Position numbers and translations under genes: made by a program. This document shows positions 1-5,473 of a DNA stretch of 5,742 nt, piece by piece (the stretch's first letter is position 1; the number at the start of each line of letters is the position of its first letter). Origin of the DNA: Actinomycetota bacterium (GTDB taxonomy: Bacteria; Actinomycetota; Actinomycetes; Streptosporangiales; Streptosporangiaceae); the NCBI GenBank assembly GCA_003242605.1, contig QGUZ01000320.1, positions 1 to 5,742 on the forward strand, in the 5' to 3' direction. Below the pieces are notes generated by a model. That model saw nothing but the letters and a program-made list of their open reading frames with translations, searched no databases and was not told the DNA's origin.

Positions 1-824
1 ACGCCGGCGCCACGGGTCGCCTCGCCATGGCCCACCTGCTCGCCAAGCTGGACAACCGGGTCATCGTGACGTTCGACCACGACCGCCTGCTCGACTACCG
101 GTCACGACGGCCCATCATGATCTTCGAGACCGACCGGTGGACCGCCTTCGACACGCCCCGGCTCGCCATCCACCTCGTGCACGACCTCGAGGGCAGGCCG
201 TTCCTGATCATGACCGGCCCCGAGCCGGACCGGGAGTGGGAGGCGTTCGTCGGCGCGGTACGGGCGCTGGTCGACCGGTTCCACGTCTCCCGCCTGGTGA
301 CCACGCACGGCATCCCGATGGCGGTGCCGCACACCCGCCCGCTCGGCCTCACCCCGCACGGCACCAAGCCGGAGGTGCTGCAGCCGCTCGCCGGGCGCGG
401 CATCAGCCCGTTCGGCCGGGTGCAGGTGCCGGGGAGCGTGGCCGCCCTCATCGAGTACCGGCTCGGCGCCGACGGGTACGACGCGGTCGGCCTCGCCGTG
501 CACGTGCCGCACTACCTCGCCCAGGCCGAGTACCCGCAGGCCGCGGTCACCGCGCTGGACGCGATCAGTCTCTGCACCGGCCTCATCTTCCCGATGGACG
601 AGCTGCGCGCCGCGGCCGCCAAGACCACCGCCGAGATCCAGGAGCAGATCCAGGCCTCCGAGGAGCTCGCCACCGCGATCAAGGGCCTGGAGCAGCAGTA
701 CGACGCGTTCACCGGCGGCGCCCAGCGCGACGACCTGCTGGAGAACATCCGGGTGCCGACCGGCGAGGAGCTCGCCGCCCAGTTCGAGCGCTTCCTCGCC
801 GAGCGCGAGGAGCGGGACTCCTGA
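1..824 (+). CDS. PAC2-family protein (proteasome assembly chaperone-like), 5' truncated by window edge
   Basis: The reading frame is already open at position 3 (positions 1-2 are the tail of a split codon) and ends at the TGA at 822-824, giving 273 visible residues. An ATG lies at 27, but the eight codons before it (AGATGRLA) read like the glycine/alanine-rich N-terminal part of this family and no ribosome binding site precedes the ATG, so the true start is probably some 25-35 codons to the left. Family clues, numbering from the codon at nt 3: DYRSRRP at 31-37, a TGPEPD segment at 71-76, GIPMAVPHTRP at 103-113, then a C-terminal helical, coiled-coil-like segment rich in Ala, Glu and Gln. These fit actinobacterial PAC2 (DUF75) proteins of roughly 290-300 residues. 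Eukaryotic and archaeal relatives are proteasome assembly chaperones; the bacterial role is not settled. No signal peptide or membrane segment is visible, so a cytoplasmic location is likely. Family call fairly sure; function is not. Confidence 0.85.
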   Translation, partial: AGATGRLAMAHLLAKLDNRVIVTFDHDRLLDYRSRRPIMIFETDRWTAFDTPRLAIHLVHDLEGRPFLIMTGPEPDREWEAFVGAVRALVDRFHVSRLVTTHGIPMAVPHTRPLGLTPHGTKPEVLQPLAGRGISPFGRVQVPGSVAALIEYRLGADGYDAVGLAVHVPHYLAQAEYPQAAVTALDAISLCTGLIFPMDELRAAAAKTTAEIQEQIQASEELATAIKGLEQQYDAFTGGAQRDDLLENIRVPTGEELAAQFERFLAEREERDS

Positions 825-1029
825 CCCCCGGCCGGGCGCGTCCGAGGTGATCGCCTCACGCTTCGGCCGTGCCGCGACCGCACTTCGAGCGTTCACCGGG
901 CCGGGCACGCGGAGCGCGCAACGTGCGCCCCGCAGGCGAGGGCCGCAGGCCGAGCGGCGGCCGGCATCGCTCCCGGGCCCGCCGGTTCCGCACCGCATGC
1001 TCGCCGCGGGTGACGTGCCCGGCGACGGC

Positions 1030-1043
1030 CGTCACGCGTGACG
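1030..1043. repeat. 14-bp perfect palindrome
   Basis: CGTCACGCGTGACG reads the same on both strands. A further GTGACG arm lies at 1010-1015, so the six-base unit occurs three times within 34 bp in alternating orientation. This could be a binding site for a dimeric regulator, but no gene start is close by: gene 2 begins about 450 nt downstream. The symmetry is read directly; any binding role is inference. Confidence 0.5.
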
Positions 1044-1051
1044 CCGGGGAG

Positions 1052-1095
1052 CACCTGCCGCGACCCCGCCCGCGGCGGGCGGCCCCCGGCAGGTG
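1052..1095. repeat. Composite two-tier hairpin
   Basis: CACCTGCCG (1052-1060) pairs perfectly with CGGCAGGTG (1087-1095), a 9-bp outer stem. Inside it CCGCCCG (1066-1072) pairs with CGGGCGG (1076-1082) around a 3-nt loop, separated from the outer stem by a 5/4-nt internal loop. That makes 16 base pairs in 44 nt. No T-run follows on either strand, so it is not a classic Rho-independent terminator. It may be a transcript-end structure, part of a small RNA, or a cruciform-forming site. Confidence 0.5.
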
Positions 1096-1162
1096 GAGTC
1101 GCCGGGCGTTCCCGAGCGGACGGTGACCCCGCGGCCCGCCGTCGCCCCGTATTCCATACGAC

Positions 1163-1196
1163 TCCGGCCGGCGCCCCGCCGTACGTCCCGGCCGGA
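1163..1196. repeat. 9-bp inverted repeat
   Basis: TCCGGCCGG (1163-1171) pairs with CCGGCCGGA (1188-1196) around a 16-nt loop. Just upstream, CGTAT (1148-1152) and ATACG (1156-1160) form a small 13-bp inverted repeat that stands out for its A/T content in this GC-rich stretch. Function unknown. Confidence 0.4.
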
Positions 1197-1208
1197 TCCG
1201 CGGCCGAC

Positions 1209-1230
1209 GCCGGCCTTTCCGGCCGGCTTT
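1209..1230 (+). terminator. Possible intrinsic terminator hairpin
   Basis: GCCGGCC (1209-1215) pairs with GGCCGGC (1221-1227) around the loop TTTCC, and TTT follows at once. A second hairpin, CCCGGG (1231-1236) with CCCGGG (1244-1249), comes directly after and is followed by a TTTT at 1255-1258. Short T-runs are typical of what can be seen in very GC-rich actinomycetes. The nearest upstream gene stop is about 385 nt away, so the transcript it would end is unclear: a long PAC2 3' tail or an unseen small RNA. Confidence 0.3.
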
Positions 1231-1317
1231 CCCGGGCCCGCGACCCGGGTGATCGTTTTCCGCCGCCGCCCGATCCCCGCGGCCGGGCCGACGCCGCCGA
1301 CCGAGCGGTTCAGGGCG

Positions 1318-1376
1318 TGATATTCGCCCCATTTAAGTTATTCATCCCGAATTTGCGGAAAAGATTCTCAAACCGC
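1318..1376. promoter_or_regulatory. AT-rich island, probable promoter-bearing region for gene 2
   Basis: By my count only 19 of the 50 bases at 1321-1370 are G or C, against well over 70 percent in the surroundings. Such dips usually mark promoters in GC-rich actinomycetes. I could not pick a convincing -35/-10 pair with correct spacing on either strand, so the exact promoter is left open. It lies about 120-175 nt before the chosen start of gene 2. Confidence 0.35.
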
Positions 1377-1421
1377 GCGAGCCGACCGTACCGCGAAGAA
1401 CCATCCACCCGGTCGTGTTCG

Positions 1422-1441
1422 TTGACACACGTGAACCGTGT
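1422..1441 (+). promoter_or_regulatory. TTGACA box overlapped by an ACACG-N5-CGTGT inverted repeat
   Basis: TTGACA at 1422-1427 matches the sigma-70-type -35 consensus. ACACG (1427-1431) and CGTGT (1437-1441) form an inverted repeat with 5-nt spacer, so half-site centres are 10 bp apart, about one helical turn, as expected for a dimeric repressor. No good -10 hexamer is seen 16-19 bp downstream (that stretch is GC-rich), which weakens the promoter call. The site lies 52-71 nt before the gene 2 start. Confidence 0.3.
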
Positions 1442-1476
1442 AGCGGCGTCAGGCAATCGATGAGACGACCTGAGGC

Positions 1477-1483
1477 GGGGAGG
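1477..1483 (+). promoter_or_regulatory. Ribosome binding site that sets the gene 2 start
   Basis: GGGGAGG lies 9 nt before the GTG at 1493. The competing in-frame ATG at 1460 and GTG at 1415 have no comparable purine-rich sequence in front of them, so this site favours the GTG at 1493. Confidence 0.6.
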
Positions 1484-1492
1484 TCAGGTCAG

Positions 1493-2548
1493 GTGGAGGA
1501 CGGCGAGGTACCCCGGCCGGCGTTCGACCCCGACATACCCGAGGAGACGGCCCGGCGGCTGAGCGAGCACGAGCGCCTGCTGCGGCGGGTGCGCGACGGG
1601 TGGACCCCGCACCCGTTCTACCCGACGCGGATCCCGCTGTTCGGCGCCATGGCCGTCACCCTGCTCATCGTCGTCAGCACGTTCATCCTCGCGATCACCG
1701 CGGCGGGCGGCGGCGGCCTGCACGCGGACGACTTCGCCTCCGCGCTCGTCTTCGGGCTCACCTTCTCCGGCGGCTTCTTCGGCATCGCCGCCACCGTCGA
1801 GCTGCTGCCGAACCTGCCGGAGGTGAAGCTGAGCCGGGACCTCCGGTACCTGGCCGAGCGCCGCGACGGCTTCGTGCTCCCCTCGGACCTCGACGAGCGG
1901 ACCCGCCCGCTGCTGCTTCGCGCCCAGCGGGCGGCCGACGCGGTGCTCTCCTCGGAGATCGCCAAGCACGGGATGCTCGACACCACCCTCAACGCGGTAC
2001 GGCTGCGCGAGGAGACCTGGCAGATCGCCCGCCGCCTCGCCGAGCTCGCCCGGCTCACCGCCGACTACGAGGCGATCGTGGGCGACACCGCGGTGCCCGG
2101 CGAGCTCGCCCACCCCTACCGGCCCTTCGAGGAGACGCTGCGGTCCACCCTCACCGCGCTCACCGCCCGGGTCGAGGCGCTCGAGGACTACGCCGAGAAG
2201 GTACGGCGGGCCGACCGGCACTTCGAGGTCTACCGGGCCATGGAGCGCCTGCGCGAGCACCACCCCCGCTTCGAGCGGCTCCGCGCCGAGATCGCCGCCG
2301 ACGAGGCGGTCGGCACCGGCACCGGCGAGCTCGGAAGCGAGGTGGAGCAGGTGGAGCTCCGGCTGCGGGAGAGCATCGACGAGGCCCGGCAGGCCGCGGG
2401 CTACCTGCTCGACACGGCCCGGACGCCCACCCCCATCCTTCCTCCCGCCCCGGCGCCCCAGCGGGACCAGGCGCCGGCGACCCGCGCGGAGCACCGGCCG
2501 GATGCGCCCGGCGGCGGAGGACCGGAGGACGCCCCGGCGCAGCGGTGA
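1493..2548 (+). CDS. Unknown two-helix membrane protein with long helical cytoplasmic domain
   Basis: I do not recognise a named family. The GTG at 1493 gives 351 residues; earlier in-frame starts (ATG 1460, GTG 1415) would add 11 or 26 residues without a ribosome binding site. Order of parts: a charged N-terminal segment (1-46); a first membrane helix at about 47-70; a short GGGG-containing loop with HADD; a second membrane helix at about 81-105, ending ELLPNLPE; a long charged helical region (about 110-300) rich in Arg, Glu, Ala and Leu that could form coiled coils; and a Pro/Ala-rich, probably disordered tail (about 310-351). Basic residues flank the hairpin on both outer sides, so both ends are predicted inside the cell. 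Third codon positions are almost all G or C, supporting real coding. The gene stands alone: about 670 nt after PAC2 and convergent with the ATPase gene, 139 nt apart. A scaffold or membrane tether is possible; this is inference only. Confidence 0.85.
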   Translation: MEDGEVPRPAFDPDIPEETARRLSEHERLLRRVRDGWTPHPFYPTRIPLFGAMAVTLLIVVSTFILAITAAGGGGLHADDFASALVFGLTFSGGFFGIAATVELLPNLPEVKLSRDLRYLAERRDGFVLPSDLDERTRPLLLRAQRAADAVLSSEIAKHGMLDTTLNAVRLREETWQIARRLAELARLTADYEAIVGDTAVPGELAHPYRPFEETLRSTLTALTARVEALEDYAEKVRRADRHFEVYRAMERLREHHPRFERLRAEIAADEAVGTGTGELGSEVEQVELRLRESIDEARQAAGYLLDTARTPTPILPPAPAPQRDQAPATRAEHRPDAPGGGGPEDAPAQR

Positions 2549-2591
2549 CCGCGGGCGATCACCCTAGACCGGCCGGACCCCGCGCCACCTC

Positions 2592-2607
2592 GGCCGGCTT
2601 CCCGGCC
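2592..2607. terminator. GC hairpin between convergent genes
   Basis: GGCCGG (2592-2597) pairs with CCGGCC (2602-2607) around the tetraloop CTTC, 43 nt after the gene 2 stop. A weaker stem, CGGC-CTTG-GCCG, follows at 2629-2640. Neither has a T-run. Placement between converging genes suits a bidirectional terminator, but this is inferred from position and symmetry alone. Confidence 0.4.
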
Positions 2608-2662
2608 AGGCCTCCCGCCCGGACGGGTCGGCCTTGGCCGCCCCGCCGCTCCGCGCCCGGCC

Positions 2663-2677
2663 GCCCGGACGCCGGGC
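2663..2677 (-). terminator. GC hairpin just after the ATPase gene stop
   Basis: GCCCGG (2663-2668) pairs with CCGGGC (2672-2677) around a 3-nt loop. On the minus strand it begins 10 nt after the stop codon of the NB-ARC gene. No T-run follows, so it would be a GC-hairpin type terminator of the sort often proposed in actinomycetes. Confidence 0.4.
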
Positions 2678-2687
2678 CGTACCGGCC

Positions 2688-5351
2688 TCAGGAGCCCTGC
2701 TCCACGGCGTCGCCGGACGCCTCGCCCTCCCCCGGCCGGTTCGTGCCGCGCCGCCGGTGCGGCGACCGGCCGTCCCGGCGGCCGCCGAGCGCGGCCTCGG
2801 CGCGGTCGAGCACCTCGCGGGTCCGGGCGATGCCGCCCGCGTTGCCGATACCGGTGTAGATCTCGAGCGCCTTCGCCGCCGTGTCGCGGGCCTCCGCGGC
2901 GCGTCCGGCCTCGAGCAGGAAGGCGGCGAGGGTGCGCAGGCTGCGGGCCTGCCACCAGCGGTCGCCGAGCTCGGCGAACCGGTCCGCGGCCCGGCGCAGG
3001 GCGTCGATCGCCGCGGGCAGGCGGCCGCGCCGGTGCAGGGCGTGCCCCTCGGCGTACTCGGAGCGGGCCACGCCCCACGAGTCGCCGAGCCGTTCCAGCA
3101 TCTCCTTGGCGTGCTGCACGTGCCGGTGCTCCTGCAGCAGGTTCGCCGGGTTGCCGACGCTGCCGGCGGCGCGCAGCGCGCGGGCCTCCTCCCACGTCTC
3201 CTGCCGGTCGTGGAACGCCTGGATCGCGGACTGCAGGGCGCTTTCGGCGAGGGCGAACCTGGCGTTCGCCTCCCGGTCCTCGCCGCGCTCGCGCAGCGCC
3301 CGCGCCTCGGCGGCGAGCACCTCCCCGAGCACGCGCTGGGTCTGCGCCTCCGAGTAGCGGTTGCCGTTCCGCTGGAACACCGCGAGGGCCTGTTCCACGA
3401 GCTTGCGGGCCGAGTCGTGCTCGTGCTGGGCGAGCCGCAGCTCGGCGAGGTTGCGCTGGGTGCGGGCGCGCCACCACGGGTCGTCGAGCGCGTGGAACGC
3501 CGCGATCGCCTCGAGCAGGTGGGTCTGGCCCTGGTCGAGGTCGCCGGCGTTGAAGTAGGTCATGCCGATGGTGCGCATCGCCCGGGCCGCCCACCAGGTC
3601 TCGCCGAGCCGGTTGAAGATCTCCAGCGCCCGCTCGGCGTCGGCGCGCGCGTGCGCCGCGTTGCCGTAGTTGCCCGCGGCGGTGGCGCGTTCGAGCAGCG
3701 CGATGCCGATCGCGCGCTCGTCGCCGAGCTCCGTGGCGGCCGCGCAGGTGATCTCGGCGACGCCCTGCCAGTCGGCCCAGAAGGCCCGCATCGAGTGGCA
3801 CAGCGAGCAGTAGGCCCGGCCGATGCGCCACGCCTGCTCCCACATGCGCTGCTCGCGGGCGAGGTGCACGGCGGCGAGCAGGCTCAGCCACTCGGCGGCG
3901 AACCAGTCCGAGGCCGCCGGCTGCCCTGCGGCCGCCCCGGCCGGGCGGCGCCGTACCCCGCTGCGGCTCCAGTCCTGCGGCCAGCGGGCGGTGGCGTACG
4001 CCTCGGCGCGGCGGCGGTACCCGGACAGGAAGCGCTCGATGGCGGCGCGGCGCACCGGCAGCGGATCGGTGCGCAACGCCTGCTCCCGCGCGTACAGCCG
4101 CACCAGGTCGTGCAGCCGGTACCGGGTCTGGCCGGTGACGTCGCTGCCGGAGGACTCGGCGAGCTGGGCGTCCACCAGCGCCTCGAGCTGGTCGGCCCCG
4201 TCGAGCTCGGAGGTGTCGAGCAGCGCGCCGGCCGCCCACGCGCTCACGTCGGGCACGGTGAGCAGGCCGAGCATGCGCAGCAGCCGCCGCTGCAGCTCGG
4301 TGCAGGCGTCGTAGGAGAGCTGCACCGAGGCGCGCACGCTCGTGTCGACCTGGCGGCCCACCTCCAGGTGGTCGAGGCGGTGCCGCTCGTCCCGCAGCCG
4401 GTCGGCGAGGTCGCGCGGCGTCCAGCCGGGCCGGGTGGCGAGGCGGCCGCCGCAGATGCTGATCGCCAGCGGCAGCCGGTCGCAGAGCCGTACGATCGCG
4501 CGGGCGGACTCCCGGTCGGCGTCGATCCGCTCCTCGCCCGCCAGCCGGCGCAGCAGCTCGACGCCCTGCTCCTCGGTGAACACGTCGAGCCGGATGTCGT
4601 GGTGGTTGCGCAAGAACAGCGGCCGCCGGGAGGTGACGATCACGGCGCAGCCGGGCTCGGGCGGGACGAGGTCCTGGACCTGCTCGGTGCTCTGCGCGTT
4701 GTCGAGGAAGATCAGGATCTTCCGGTTGCTGGTCCAGGTGCGCCACAGCGTCTGCAGCTCGCGCAACCCGCCGGGGTCGGTGGTGAGGCGGACGCCGAGG
4801 GCGCGCAGGAAGCCCGCGAGCACCTCCTCGGGCCGGATCGGGGCGCCGGACTCCCCCACGCCGCCGCTCAGGTCGAAGTAGAGCCGGCCGTCCGGGAAGT
4901 GCCCGGAGATCTCGTGCGCGAACCGGGTGGCGAGCGCCGACTTGCCCACCCCGCCGCGGCCATAGATCGTCAGCACCGAGGACGTGCCCGGGTCCCGGCG
5001 CCGGTGGGACGCGAACCACCGGTGGAGCTCGGCGAGCACCTCGTCGCGGCCGGTGAAGTGCGCGATGATCGGCGGGAGCTGGCTGGGCGCGGGCGCGCCG
5101 TCGCGCGCCCGTCCCTCCTCCCGCTGCTGCCGCGAGGTCGCCCAGGTCGTCAACCCCAGCAGCACGGAGGCGAGGGCGACGAGCAGGACCTGCACGGGCT
5201 TGGACAGGCGGTCGTCGAGGAGGTCGGTCGTGGCCGTGACCAGGATGCTGCCGAGCGCCGCGCACAGACCGGCGACCGCGGGGGCGGCGAGCGACTTCGC
5301 CACGCGACCCGGGCGCCTCCGGCCCCCCGTATTCCGCGACCGTCCGGGCAT
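2688..5351 (-). CDS. Membrane-anchored NB-ARC (STAND) ATPase with C-terminal TPR-like repeats
   Basis: The ATG at 5351 follows GGAAGG with a 6-nt gap, and an in-frame TGA at 5357-5355 excludes any earlier start. It encodes 887 residues. Order: Arg-rich N terminus (1-19); two hydrophobic helices (about 20-41 and 52-71) joined by a short acidic loop, predicted N-in/C-in; FTGRDEVLAEL at 99-109, the usual entry to NB-ARC; Walker A GRGGVGKS (131-138, Lys137); Walker B KILIFLDNAQ (211-220, Asp217); VIVTSRR (237-243, sensor-like); DRLPLAI (291-297, GLPL-type); RLHDLVR (412-418, MHD-like His414-Asp415); then eight TPR-like units between about 540 and 850. From NB-ARC onward it looks like AfsR/SARP-type regulators, but no SARP or BTAD domain is present. 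STAND proteins act as nucleotide-controlled switches that oligomerise on sensing a ligand through their repeats; the ligand and output here are unknown. All core NTPase motifs appear intact. Convergent with gene 2; no partner gene on its own strand is visible. Confidence 0.95.
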   Translation of the reverse strand: MPGRSRNTGGRRRPGRVAKSLAAPAVAGLCAALGSILVTATTDLLDDRLSKPVQVLLVALASVLLGLTTWATSRQQREEGRARDGAPAPSQLPPIIAHFTGRDEVLAELHRWFASHRRRDPGTSSVLTIYGRGGVGKSALATRFAHEISGHFPDGRLYFDLSGGVGESGAPIRPEEVLAGFLRALGVRLTTDPGGLRELQTLWRTWTSNRKILIFLDNAQSTEQVQDLVPPEPGCAVIVTSRRPLFLRNHHDIRLDVFTEEQGVELLRRLAGEERIDADRESARAIVRLCDRLPLAISICGGRLATRPGWTPRDLADRLRDERHRLDHLEVGRQVDTSVRASVQLSYDACTELQRRLLRMLGLLTVPDVSAWAAGALLDTSELDGADQLEALVDAQLAESSGSDVTGQTRYRLHDLVRLYAREQALRTDPLPVRRAAIERFLSGYRRRAEAYATARWPQDWSRSGVRRRPAGAAAGQPAASDWFAAEWLSLLAAVHLAREQRMWEQAWRIGRAYCSLCHSMRAFWADWQGVAEITCAAATELGDERAIGIALLERATAAGNYGNAAHARADAERALEIFNRLGETWWAARAMRTIGMTYFNAGDLDQGQTHLLEAIAAFHALDDPWWRARTQRNLAELRLAQHEHDSARKLVEQALAVFQRNGNRYSEAQTQRVLGEVLAAEARALRERGEDREANARFALAESALQSAIQAFHDRQETWEEARALRAAGSVGNPANLLQEHRHVQHAKEMLERLGDSWGVARSEYAEGHALHRRGRLPAAIDALRRAADRFAELGDRWWQARSLRTLAAFLLEAGRAAEARDTAAKALEIYTGIGNAGGIARTREVLDRAEAALGGRRDGRSPHRRRGTNRPGEGEASGDAVEQGS

Positions 5352-5354
5352 CGC

Positions 5355-5363
5355 TCACCTTCC
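5355..5363 (-). promoter_or_regulatory. Ribosome binding site of the NB-ARC gene
   Basis: On the minus strand GGAAGGTGA precedes the ATG. The GGAAGG core has a 6-nt gap to the start codon. The TGA within it is in frame with the gene, which makes the ATG at 5351 the first possible start. Confidence 0.65.
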
Positions 5364-5449
5364 GCCTCGGACCCGTACCCCCGTGACGCCCACGCTCGCC
5401 GTGTGATCCGAACGATACCGCCCCGGCGGTGGGCTTCGCCGCGGCATCG

Positions 5450-5473
5450 CGAAACCCGGAACGAAACCCGGAA
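5450..5473. repeat. Perfect 12-bp tandem direct repeat upstream of the NB-ARC gene
   Basis: CGAAACCCGGAA occurs twice head to tail (5450-5461 and 5462-5473) without a mismatch. It lies about 99-122 nt before the ATG of the minus-strand ATPase gene, where an activator or repressor might bind. A TATCGT hexamer on the minus strand (5417-5412) could be a -10 element, but no -35 match was found at proper spacing. Regulatory role is inference. Confidence 0.5.

Larger units (their letters stand above)
825..1492. other. Long non-coding, hairpin-rich intergenic region
   Basis: I see no convincing gene in this 668-nt stretch. Open frames exist on both strands but translate to Arg/Pro/Ala-rich, low-complexity sequence with many A/T-ending codons, unlike the flanking genes. 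No tRNA or rRNA was recognised. What it does hold: a 14-bp perfect palindrome (1030-1043), a composite two-tier hairpin (1052-1095), a 9-bp inverted repeat (1163-1196), two adjacent terminator-like hairpins (1209-1249), an AT-rich island (1318-1376), and an inverted repeat overlapping a TTGACA box (1422-1441) just before gene 2. A 10-bp palindrome (CCCGGCCGGG, 827-836) sits two bases after the PAC2 stop codon. Chance hairpins are common at this GC content, so each element is tentative. Confidence 0.6.

Noticed and set aside
27..29. ATG at 27 as the true start of the PAC2 gene
   Set aside because: The same frame is open to the window edge with family-like residues, and only 26 nt are available upstream with no ribosome binding site.
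844..859. GAGGTGATCGCCTC / GTGA-N5-TCAC near-palindrome as a CRP/FNR-type site
   Set aside because: The spacer is 5 rather than 6, one symmetric base pair is mismatched, and no promoter is visible next to it.
102..998. Minus-strand open frame of 298 codons opposite the PAC2 gene
   Set aside because: Antisense shadow of a clear coding frame; no recognisable motif and no independent start signal.
1145..1155. CCCCGTATTCC shared with 5325-5335, taken at first as a common regulatory motif
   Set aside because: The second copy lies inside the coding start of the ATPase gene (residues about 6-9), and a single shared 11-mer is weak evidence.
856..1332. Minus-strand open frame of 158 codons in the intergenic region
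   Set aside because: Very Arg/Gly/Pro-rich, no motif, and its DNA is full of inverted repeats; more likely non-coding.
1415..1462. GTG at 1415 or ATG at 1460 as the start of gene 2
   Set aside because: Neither has a ribosome binding site; GTG 1493 follows GGGGAGG at 9 nt. The extra residues also overlap the promoter/operator-like site.
1600..2859. Plus-strand open frame of 419 codons overlapping gene 2 and running into the opposite end of the ATPase gene
   Set aside because: Arg/Pro/Ala-rich low-complexity translation without the two membrane helices seen in the correct frame; shadow frame.
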